From Lysobacteraceae bacterium (GTDB lineage Bacteria > Pseudomonadota > Gammaproteobacteria > Nevskiales > Nevskiaceae): a stretch of DNA of 64,000 bases. Every line of letters starts with the position of its first letter. Positions within the stretch are counted from its first letter, which is position 1. The DNA lies in the NCBI GenBank assembly GCA_013823855.1, contig PNMW01000058.1, forward strand, positions 1 to 64,000, in the 5' to 3' direction. The notes below the pieces were generated by a model. That model ran no database searches, was not told the origin of the DNA, and was given only the letters and a program-made list of their open reading frames with translations. This document shows positions 1 to 7,635 of the stretch, piece after piece. Both the position numbers and the translations under genes were made by a program.

Positions 1-536
1 CCGCTCACCGTGATCGCATTGCTCGTCTGCACGCTGCCCAGCGCCGCATCCGTCACCGGTGCAAAGCTGAATGCGTCAGGTGTCGTGTCAGGCGCCGCAT
101 CGTCGTTGATGATCGTTACCACGCCCTGGCCGCGGGCAATAGTCACTCCGACAGGGCTGCTCAGATTGACGAGAAACGTTTCGTCAGCTTCGAACTCCGT
201 GTCTCCATTGATCGTGTAGGGCTGTGCCTTGCTGGTCTCTCCGGGCGCGAACGTGGTCGTGCCTGATCGTGCGACATAGTCGCTACCGGCCGTCGCGGTG
301 CCGTTTGCGGTGGCAAAACGCACGGTTACCGTTTGCGTCGAGGGCGCGGACAGCCTGAAGGTCATCCTAGCCGTCGACGTGCCGCCGTTCCCTTCCTGGA
401 TGCTGACGTCTTCCAAACTGACCGTAGGCAGCGTCTGCGCCACCGCCCGAACCGGCATCAGCGGAGCCGCCAGCAACAGCGTACTGAGCACGCTCCGGGC
501 GAGATTGCGACGCAGAAAGGAATAGCGGGGCTTCAT
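1..536 (-). CDS. Secreted Calx-beta plus Ig-like repeat protein, N-terminal part only (truncated at window edge); third member of the giant repeat-esterase family
   Basis: Own translation from ATG at 536: MKPRYSFLRRNLARSVLSTLLLAAPLMPVRAVAQTLPTVSLEDVSIQEGNGGTSTARMTFRLSAPSTQTVTVRFATANGTATAGSDYVARSGTTTFAPGETSKAQPYTINGDTEFEADETFLVNLSSPVGVTIARGQGVVTIINDDAAPDTTPDAFSFAPVTDAALGSVQTSNAITVSG... Signal peptide, Calx-beta, then the first ~90-aa repeat. Missing from the ORF track because there is no stop in the window. Confidence 0.85.
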   Translation of the reverse strand, partial: MKPRYSFLRRNLARSVLSTLLLAAPLMPVRAVAQTLPTVSLEDVSIQEGNGGTSTARMTFRLSAPSTQTVTVRFATANGTATAGSDYVARSGTTTFAPGETSKAQPYTINGDTEFEADETFLVNLSSPVGVTIARGQGVVTIINDDAAPDTTPDAFSFAPVTDAALGSVQTSNAITVS

Positions 537-886
537 CACGACGCTCGATTGAGAGGGAAGAGTCGACGGAACACGACATCAAGCAGCCGAATCCGCCGTC
601 ACGCCATCAATACTGAACCAACAATGTAAAAATAAAGTCAATATGGCCTGTTTTTTCCACAACCTTGTTTTCCCGATTGGGCAAAAGTCAGTGGGAAATG
701 TGATGTCGGTCCGAAATGCCCTGGAATGGTGCTAATTCTCGGTGTCGAAGCTCTCCCCGGCGTCCTCGGATCGGCCGAATCAAGCGTTGCCGCCACCCCC
801 GACCAAAGTCCGAATCCGGCTGTTGTCCTGCGGTATCGGCAGCGACCGGCAAAGCTTGAGCGACCCGGAAGGCCGGCTGCGAACCG

Positions 887-1657
887 TCAGTCCTTCGACA
901 GCACCGGCAGCCCTTGTTCGAGAATCGCGCGGACCTTGGCCATGCTCATTGCCAGCCAATGTTCGATCTGGCCATGGATATCGCCGCTGCCGATACCCGG
1001 CGCCCAGTTGACGCTGACCGCGAGGCAGGCATACGGCAGGTCCAGTTCGGCGGCGAGCGCCGCCTCCGGCATGCTGGTCATGCCGACCATGTCGCAGCCA
1101 TCCTGCTTGAGCCGGCGGATTTCACCGGGCGATTCCAGACGTGGACCCTGGGTCACCGCCATCACGCCGCCATCGCGGGCTTCGACGTTGGCAGCCTTTG
1201 CGGCGTCGACCAGCGCCTTGCGCACCGACGGGGCGTACGGATGATTGAACTCGATGTGCTTCAGGCTGCTGCCCGGCTTGCCATCGAAATAGGTGTGCTC
1301 GCGACCCCAGGTGTAGTCGATCAGATCGTTCGGAATGGCCAGCGCGCCGGGCGCGAACCAGCCGGCGATCGCCCCGACCGCCCCGATGGCGATCACCTGC
1401 TCGACCCCGGCCTGCTTCAGCGCCCAGAGATTGGCCCGGTAGTTGATCGCATGCGGCGGCAGCTTGTGGCCTTCGCCGTGGCGCGCCAGAAAGATCGCCT
1501 CGACGCCGGCGACACGGCCGCGCACCAGCGGCGCCGACGGGGCTCCGTACGGCGTGTTGATGATCGAGGAACTGGTGATTTCCAGCCCCGGCCAGCTATT
1601 CATGCCGGTGCCACCGATGACGGCGACCTTGGCGGAGGAGTGGGCAGCGAGCGTCAT
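887..1657 (-). CDS. S-methyl-5'-thioinosine / methylthioadenosine phosphorylase family (purine nucleoside phosphorylase)
   Basis: VAVIGGTGMN..., RHGEGHKLPPHAINYRAN, TQGPRLESPGEIRRLKQDGCDMVGMTSMPEAALAAEL typical of the MTAP/MTIP family; next to hpt and nagZ. Confidence 0.9.
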   Translation of the reverse strand: MTLAAHSSAKVAVIGGTGMNSWPGLEITSSSIINTPYGAPSAPLVRGRVAGVEAIFLARHGEGHKLPPHAINYRANLWALKQAGVEQVIAIGAVGAIAGWFAPGALAIPNDLIDYTWGREHTYFDGKPGSSLKHIEFNHPYAPSVRKALVDAAKAANVEARDGGVMAVTQGPRLESPGEIRRLKQDGCDMVGMTSMPEAALAAELDLPYACLAVSVNWAPGIGSGDIHGQIEHWLAMSMAKVRAILEQGLPVLSKD

Positions 1658-1696
1658 GGCGTAAGCGTCCGTCGAAATTCGGCAGGGGGATGATGA

Positions 1697-2251
1697 TCAG
1701 GCGCCGCGCATCGCGTAGATCGCCGGCAATTGCCGCCAGCATTCCTTGTAGTCCATGCCGCAGCCGAAGACGTAGCGGTCGATGACGCTGAGGCCGACGA
1801 ACTCGGCAAGGGCGCCAGCGGCGCGGCGGTCGTGCAGCTTGTCTGCAAGCACGGCGACTTTCAGGCTCAGCGGCGCGAACTCTTCCAGCGCCTTGCGGAT
1901 CGCGACCAGCGTATGGCCTTCGTCGAGGATGTCGTCGATCACCAGGACATGGCGGCCATCGAGGATCGCCGGCGGCTGACGCTTCCAGATCAGGCCACCG
2001 CCAGTGGTCGCACCGCGATAGCGGGTGGCGTGCAGATAATCCATCTGGAACGGGAAATTCAGCCGCCGGGTGATTTCGGCGGTGGTGACCAGCCCGCCGT
2101 TCATCACGCAGAGGATCAGCGGCGCCTTGTCGGCGTACTCGGCGCTGATCTGTGCCGCCAGCCTGTCGTAGGCGGCCGAGACTTCGGCGGCGTCGTGCAG
2201 GCAGTCGGCTTCTCTGAGGACCTTCAGGGCGTCGGCAACATCAATGCTCAT
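1697..2251 (-). CDS. hpt: Hypoxanthine-guanine phosphoribosyltransferase
   Basis: PRPP motif VLVIDDILDEGHTL; start reset to MSIDVADALKV (2251) inside the longer ORF. Confidence 0.88.
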   Translation of the reverse strand: MSIDVADALKVLREADCLHDAAEVSAAYDRLAAQISAEYADKAPLILCVMNGGLVTTAEITRRLNFPFQMDYLHATRYRGATTGGGLIWKRQPPAILDGRHVLVIDDILDEGHTLVAIRKALEEFAPLSLKVAVLADKLHDRRAAGALAEFVGLSVIDRYVFGCGMDYKECWRQLPAIYAMRGA

Positions 2252-2255
2252 GGCT

Positions 2256-3203
2256 TCAGGCGGTGCGATAGAGGGCTTTGAGACGCGCGCTGGACAGGCG
2301 CCGCTGCTTGACCGGCAGCGCATCCAGCAGCTTCACGACTTCCGGGCGCTCGTTGCAGACCGGCAGCATGTCGCAGCCGGAGGCCAGCGCCACGCGGGCA
2401 CGCTCGACGATGTCGCCGATCACCACCGCACCCTTCATGCACAGGTCGTCGCAGAACACCGCGCCGTTGTACTTGTACTGGCCGCGCAGCAGGCCGCGGA
2501 TCCACTTGCGGGAGAACGAGGCCGGCGTCTCGTCGAAGGCGCTGTAGCGGACGTGCGCCAGCATCAGGCTTTCGATGCCGTCGTCGATCAGCGCCTTGAA
2601 CGGCGCCAGATCCTGGCGCTCGATGTCGGCGAACGGCCGGCGATCGATCGGCAGTTCCAGATGCGAATCGGCGGCGACCGCGCCATGCCCCGGGAAATGC
2701 TTGCCGGTGGCCTTGAGCCCGGCGGCGTTGAGACCGGCGCGGAACGCCCGCGCCAGCTTGATGATGATCTGCGGGTCGGACGAGAACGCGCGGTCGCCGA
2801 TCACCGTCGACACGCCGCAGTCGCGGTCGAGCACCGGTGCGAAGCACAAGTCGATGCCGAAGCTGGCCAGTTCGCGGCCGATGGTTTCCCCGTGCAGCCG
2901 CGCGTCCTCGACGGCACGCAGCCCGGATTCGTCATGCAGCCGGCCAAGCGTGCCCATCGCCGGAACCCGCGTGAAGCCGACCCGGAAGCGCTGCACTCGC
3001 CCGCCCTCGTGATCGACCGCGATCAGCAGCCGTGGCGACTTGATCGCCAGCAGCTCGCTGCACAGCGCCCGCAACTGCTCCGGATCGGAGTAGTTGCGGG
3101 CGAACAGGATCACGCCACCGACCAGCGGATGGGCGAGCACCTCGCGGTCTTCGGCAGTCAGTGCCAGGCCGGCGACATCGGCCATGATCGGTCCCAGGGT
3201 CAT
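2256..3203 (-). CDS. nagZ: Beta-N-acetylhexosaminidase (GH3)
   Basis: LLIAVDHEGGRVQRFR, TGKHFPGHGAVAADSHLELP, SLMLAHVRYSAFDETPASFS. Confidence 0.95.
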   Translation of the reverse strand: MTLGPIMADVAGLALTAEDREVLAHPLVGGVILFARNYSDPEQLRALCSELLAIKSPRLLIAVDHEGGRVQRFRVGFTRVPAMGTLGRLHDESGLRAVEDARLHGETIGRELASFGIDLCFAPVLDRDCGVSTVIGDRAFSSDPQIIIKLARAFRAGLNAAGLKATGKHFPGHGAVAADSHLELPIDRRPFADIERQDLAPFKALIDDGIESLMLAHVRYSAFDETPASFSRKWIRGLLRGQYKYNGAVFCDDLCMKGAVVIGDIVERARVALASGCDMLPVCNERPEVVKLLDALPVKQRRLSSARLKALYRTA

Positions 3204-3237
3204 GCGGGCGCGTAGGGGTGCAGTGGGGAAGGCAGCT

Positions 3238-3741
3238 TCAGGCAGGCCGATCGTTCTCGGGCCAGTCGCGCCACGGGTGCAGCGCGAGACTGTGATTGTA
3301 ATAGCGCCGGTCTTCGGTCACTTCGACGCCCAGCCAGGCGGGCGTGTCGATGGCCTGGTCGGCGGTCTTCAGTTCGATCTCGGCAACCACCAGACCGGCG
3401 TTGGCGCCGGCGAATTCATCAATCTCCCAGGTCAGCGACTGACCGTCCGGGCCGGTGACGTCGATGTAATGGCGGACCTTGTCGACCAGACCGACACACA
3501 AGGTGTCGAGGATTTCGTGGGCGTCCTTGACCGGCACTTCGTAGTCGTACTCGGCGCGGGCCCGGCCGACCACCGCAGCCTTGATGTTCATCCGCGCCTC
3601 GACACCCTGCAGGCGGACCCGGATCGAGCTCTTGCCGCTGTCTTCGGTCAGATAGCCCTGCCGCATCGGCACCCGCCGCGTCGCCTGCGCACGCCAGTCG
3701 TCGCCGACGACCAGAAACTTCCGCTCGATTTCAATTGCCAT
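3238..3741 (-). CDS. CYTH domain protein (triphosphate tunnel metalloenzyme-like)
   Basis: N-terminal MAIEIERKFLVVGDDW with EIERKFL signature; basic/acidic tunnel residues. Confidence 0.9.
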   Translation of the reverse strand: MAIEIERKFLVVGDDWRAQATRRVPMRQGYLTEDSGKSSIRVRLQGVEARMNIKAAVVGRARAEYDYEVPVKDAHEILDTLCVGLVDKVRHYIDVTGPDGQSLTWEIDEFAGANAGLVVAEIELKTADQAIDTPAWLGVEVTEDRRYYNHSLALHPWRDWPENDRPA

Positions 3742-3804
3742 GGTTCACATCGTCTTTTCATTGGGGAAATCGTGTGCGGCTCGCGGGCGTGCGGTGGCCG
3801 GTGA

Positions 3805-3876
3805 GTAGGGCGGGTCACGACCCGCCGCTTTTTTTGCCGTTGCGCTGAATTCGAGGCGGGTCGCGACCCGCCCTAC
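3805..3876. repeat. Inverted pair of REP-like elements with GTAG heads (REPIN/BIME-like)
   Basis: 3805-3826 GTAGGGCGGGTCACGACCCGCC; 3855-3876 ggcgggtcgcgacccgccctac, the reverse complement of GTAGGGCGGGTCGCGACCCGCC; one base differs in the loop. Confidence 0.8.
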
Positions 3877-5189
3877 GTACGCTCGAAGAGTGCCATCGAC
3901 TCGATATGGGTCGTGTGCGGAAACATGTCCAGCACGCCGACCCGGCTCAGCCGGTAGCCATGGCTGTTGACCAGTTCGCCGGCATCGCGCGCCAGCGTGC
4001 CGGGGTGGCAGGACACATAGACGATGCGGCGCGCCCGGGTCGCGGCCAGCTGCGACAGGATTTCCTTGGCGCCGGAGCGCGGCGGATCGATCAGCGCCAG
4101 GTCGTAGCGGGTCTTCAGCCAGTCGGCCTTGGGATCGGGCTTGAACAGATCGGCCTTGAGGAAGCGGCCGTCGAAGCCGTTGCGCTTCAGGTTTGCCAGC
4201 CCGCGCGCCACCAGCCCGGCCTCGCCTTCCACGGCGGTGACCCGGGCGCCGCGCGCAGCGATCGGCAGAGTGAAGTTGCCGAGGCCGGCGAACAGTTCCA
4301 GCACCGAATCGCCAGCGGAAGGGTTCAGCCAGTCCAGTGCCTGGTTGACCATTCGCCGGCTGACCTCGGCATTGATCTGGATGAAATCGGCTGGCAGGAA
4401 GCTCAGCCGCAGTGCGCTGCCATCGGGCGAATAGTCCAGTGGCCGCACCTCGGCCAGCGGCAGCAATGAATCCGGGCCGCCGCCCTGCAGGTAGAAATCG
4501 AAATCGTGCTCGGCGGCGAAGGCCAGCAGCCTCGCGCGGTCATCGTCGCTGGGCGGCGCGAGCACGCGGATGGTCACCGCGACGTGCCCGGCCGCCGAGA
4601 CCTCGATCTGCGGAATCTGGTCGGCAATGCTCAGGGTGTCGAACAGCGCGCCGATCATGCGCAGCCGTTCGCCAAGCCGGGGATCGACGACCTCGCAGCG
4701 GTCCAGCACCGCCAGCGCATTGGCATCGCGCTCGCGAAAGCCGACCAGCACCCCGCCCTTCTTGTGCACCAGCTTCACGCCCATGCGGGCGCGGCGGCGA
4801 TAGCCCCAGACCGGGCCGAGCACCGGTTCGGCCACCGCCTCCGGCGACACGCCGCCGATGCGGCGCAGCGCTTCGAGCATCGCCTGCTGCTTGAAGCGGA
4901 CCTGGGCGGCCGGCGCCAGATGCTGCAGCGAGCAGCCGCCGCAGGTGCCGAAGTGGGCACAGCCGGGCGTGACCCGATCCGGCGACGGCACGTCGATCGC
5001 CGTCGCCAGCGCTTCATCGAGCGCGCGGGTGACCCGCAGCAGCTTGTAACGCACCGTTTCGCCGGGCAGCGCACCGAAAATGAAGGTGACCTTGCCGTCG
5101 ACGCGGGCGACGCCGCGACCATCGTGATCGAGACCGGTGACGGTGGCGCTGAACTCGGTTTCCGGGACCGGCTTGCGGCGACGGGTCAC
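3873..5189 (-). CDS. rlmD: 23S rRNA (uracil(1939)-C(5))-methyltransferase
   Basis: TRAM domain then CxxCGGCSLQHL Fe-S motif, LELFAGLGNFTLPIA, DPPRSG, YVSCHPGTLARD. GTG start at 5189 overlaps the cysM stop by 3 nt; the 751-aa ORF N-terminus is out of frame with cysM. Confidence 0.93.
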   Translation of the reverse strand: MTRRRKPVPETEFSATVTGLDHDGRGVARVDGKVTFIFGALPGETVRYKLLRVTRALDEALATAIDVPSPDRVTPGCAHFGTCGGCSLQHLAPAAQVRFKQQAMLEALRRIGGVSPEAVAEPVLGPVWGYRRRARMGVKLVHKKGGVLVGFRERDANALAVLDRCEVVDPRLGERLRMIGALFDTLSIADQIPQIEVSAAGHVAVTIRVLAPPSDDDRARLLAFAAEHDFDFYLQGGGPDSLLPLAEVRPLDYSPDGSALRLSFLPADFIQINAEVSRRMVNQALDWLNPSAGDSVLELFAGLGNFTLPIAARGARVTAVEGEAGLVARGLANLKRNGFDGRFLKADLFKPDPKADWLKTRYDLALIDPPRSGAKEILSQLAATRARRIVYVSCHPGTLARDAGELVNSHGYRLSRVGVLDMFPHTTHIESMALFERT

Positions 5190-6076
5190 TCGGGGAAGAC
5201 GCCGGTCGAGATGTAGCGGTCGCCACGGTCGCAGATGATCGCGGCGATGGTGGCGCCGTCCAGCGCCTTGCAGAGCTGCAGCGCCGTCCACACCGAGCCA
5301 CCGGACGACGGGCCGCAGAACACGCCTTCGATCTTCGCGAGGGCACGCATGGTGTCCTCGGCCTGCTTGGTCGACACCTCGACGACCCGGTCGACGCGCG
5401 AACGATCGAAGATCGTCGGCAGATAGGCTTCCGGCCACTTGCGGATGCCGGGGATCGACGATTCGCCGTCCGGCTGCACGCCGGTGATCTGGATCGCCGG
5501 GTTCACTTCCTTGAAGTAGCGGGAGCAGCCCATGATCGTGCCGGTGGTGCCCATGGTCGCGACGAAATGGGTCAGCGTTCCGCTCAGCGCGGTCCAGATC
5601 TCCGGCGCGGTGCCCTCGTAGTGGGCGCGCGGGTTGTCCGGGTTGCCGAACTGGTTGAGCACCTTGCCCTTGCCGTCGCGCTCCATCTGCTCGGCCAGAT
5701 CGCGCGCGCCTTCCATGCCTTCTTCCTTCGACACCAGGATCAGCTCGGCACCGAAAGCCTTCATCACCGCGCGTCGCTCCACGGACAGGTGCGCCGGCAT
5801 GATCAGCACCATGCGGAAGCCGCGCATCGCCGCCGCCATCGCCAGCGCGATGCCGGTGTTGCCGGACGTCGCTTCGATCAGCGTGTCGCCGGGCCTGATC
5901 TCGCCACGCTCCTCGGCGCGACGGATCATCGAATACGCGGGGCGGTCCTTGACCGAGCCGGCCGGGTTGTTGCCTTCCAGCTTCAGGAACAGACGGTTGT
6001 TGCCGATGCCGGGCAGGCGCGTGACTTGCACCAGCGGCGTGTTGCCGATGGTGTCGGGAAGTGTGATCGGATTCAT
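5186..6076 (-). CDS. cysM: Cysteine synthase B
   Basis: IGNTPLVQVTRL, KLEGNNPAGSVKDRPA, EATSGNTGIALAM, GPSSGG. Confidence 0.95.
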   Translation of the reverse strand: MNPITLPDTIGNTPLVQVTRLPGIGNNRLFLKLEGNNPAGSVKDRPAYSMIRRAEERGEIRPGDTLIEATSGNTGIALAMAAAMRGFRMVLIMPAHLSVERRAVMKAFGAELILVSKEEGMEGARDLAEQMERDGKGKVLNQFGNPDNPRAHYEGTAPEIWTALSGTLTHFVATMGTTGTIMGCSRYFKEVNPAIQITGVQPDGESSIPGIRKWPEAYLPTIFDRSRVDRVVEVSTKQAEDTMRALAKIEGVFCGPSSGGSVWTALQLCKALDGATIAAIICDRGDRYISTGVFPE

Positions 6077-6085
6077 GTCGGCATT

Positions 6086-6496
6086 TTACGGGGACTGCTC
6101 GGCCGGCGCGGCGCGGACCGGCCCGCACTCGAGCACCACAAAGGCGATGATCATGCCGGCTTCATCGGTGAACGACAGATGGGCGGCGCCGATCCCGAGC
6201 GCGTCCAGCCGCGCCTGCGTCGCGGCGCTGAAAATCAACCGGGGCCTGGCTTTCGGCGCGCGCAGCGCACCGACATCCTGATAGCTGACGCCGTGAAAGC
6301 CGGTGCCGAGTGCCTTGACGAACGCTTCCTTGGCCGCGAACGCCCGGGCGATCGCGTAGCCGGGGCTCTTGGCCTGGCCGAGCGCGGCGCGCTCCTCCGG
6401 CATCAGCAGCTTGTTGAGCGCGCGCTCGCCCTGCCGCGCGTACAGCGCCTCGCAGCGGTCGATGCGCAGCAGATCGGTGCCGATGCCGTAGATCAC
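6086..6496 (-). CDS. acpS: Holo-[acyl-carrier-protein] synthase
   Basis: IYGIGTDLLRIDR..., FAAKEAFVKALGTG. Confidence 0.95.
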   Translation of the reverse strand: MIYGIGTDLLRIDRCEALYARQGERALNKLLMPEERAALGQAKSPGYAIARAFAAKEAFVKALGTGFHGVSYQDVGALRAPKARPRLIFSAATQARLDALGIGAAHLSFTDEAGMIIAFVVLECGPVRAAPAEQSP

Positions 6497-6505
6497 CGGT
6501 CCGGA

Positions 6506-7246
6506 TCAACCCAGCGCGGCGCGTCGGGCGACCGTCATCGCCTGACGGATCTCGGCGATCGCCGCCGGCAGGCCGATGAACAAGGACCGGGCGATGATCG
6601 CGTGGCCGATGTTCAGTTCGACGATTTCCGGAATCGCCGCGATCGGCCCGACATTGCAGGCGTTCAGGCCATGGCCGGCGTGGACTTCGAAACCCATCGC
6701 CTCGGCGTCGCGCGCGAAGCCGGCAATCCGCACCCGTTCGGCATCCTGCTCGGCGCCGCGGGTGTCGGCGTAATGCCCGGTGTGGATTTCCAGCTGCGGC
6801 GCACCGCTGGCCTTGGCCGCCGCCAGCTGCGCCGGGTCGGCGGCAATGAACAGCGCGACGATGCAGCCGGCGTCGGCCAGCCGCCGGCAGGCCTCGCGTA
6901 CCGCCGGCAGGTTGCCGGCGACATCGAGGCCGCCCTCGGTGGTCCGCTCCTCGCGCCGCTCGGGCACCAGGCACACGTACTTCGGCCGTGCCGCCACGCC
7001 GATGTCGACCATTGCCGGCGTCACCGCCATTTCCAGATTGATCGGCACCGGACAGACCGGCGTCAGCCGCGCCAGATCGTGATCCTGGATGTGACGCCGG
7101 TCTTCACGCAGATGGATGGTGATGCTGTCGGCACCGCTGGCCGCAGCCAGCAGCGCGCCCTCGACCGGATCGGGGTAAGGCGTGCCACGGGCCTGACGGA
7201 CGGTGGCGATGTGGTCGACGTTGACGCCGAGTCGCAAGCTGCGCAT
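6506..7246 (-). CDS. pdxJ: Pyridoxine 5'-phosphate synthase
   Basis: LGVNVDHIATVRQARGTPYPDPVEGAL, HLREDRRHIQDHD, HAGHGLNACNV, LNIGHAIIARSLFIG. Confidence 0.97.
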   Translation of the reverse strand: MRSLRLGVNVDHIATVRQARGTPYPDPVEGALLAAASGADSITIHLREDRRHIQDHDLARLTPVCPVPINLEMAVTPAMVDIGVAARPKYVCLVPERREERTTEGGLDVAGNLPAVREACRRLADAGCIVALFIAADPAQLAAAKASGAPQLEIHTGHYADTRGAEQDAERVRIAGFARDAEAMGFEVHAGHGLNACNVGPIAAIPEIVELNIGHAIIARSLFIGLPAAIAEIRQAMTVARRAALG

Positions 7247-7544
7247 GGACGAAGGGGACGAAAAGAAGGTCGGGCATTGTAGGCCAGCCTCATCGTCCGG
7301 AGCCCGCCACCGCGCGCCGATCTCCGGGCGCCCGATCCACGGCTCCGCCGCGCATCACTGCCGGAACCGCGCAGGCATCGTGATTGGCGCGACACGTCAT
7401 CTCGGATCGAAAAGTCGTCAGTCAGGACTGCAACCGAATGAACGGCGCCGCGCATCCAAGCACTGCGTCATTCAGTTCGCGATCGCCATCCTGCTCGGCT
7501 CGCGGTGACGCAAGCAGCTTGCTTTCAACAGGATGTGACCTTTC

Positions 7545-7570
7545 AGAGCGCCGCCAGGCGCTCTTCTTTT
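7545..7570 (+). terminator. Hairpin AGAGCGCC-GCCA-GGCGCTCT followed by TCTTTT
   Basis: Perfect 8-bp stem plus T-rich tail on the plus strand; flanking genes are on the minus strand. Confidence 0.55.
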
Positions 7571-7574
7571 GTCG

Positions 7575-7602
7575 GCTCGACGGGCCTCCGTTCCCGTCGA
7601 GC
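7575..7602. other. Inverted repeat GCTCGACGGG-cctccgtt-CCCGTCGAGC (10-bp perfect stem) downstream of the 7636-9219 gene
   Basis: Perfect 10-bp arms, 8-nt loop, 34 nt past the stop of the minus-strand gene. Confidence 0.6.
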
Positions 7603-7635
7603 GTTCAACCGGTCAGCCGATTTCGACAGCGCCGA

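Noticed and set aside
3873-6128. 751-aa ORF as a cysM-rlmD fusion
   Set aside because: Its N-terminal part is out of frame with the real cysM; rlmD has its own GTG start at 5189 overlapping the cysM stop
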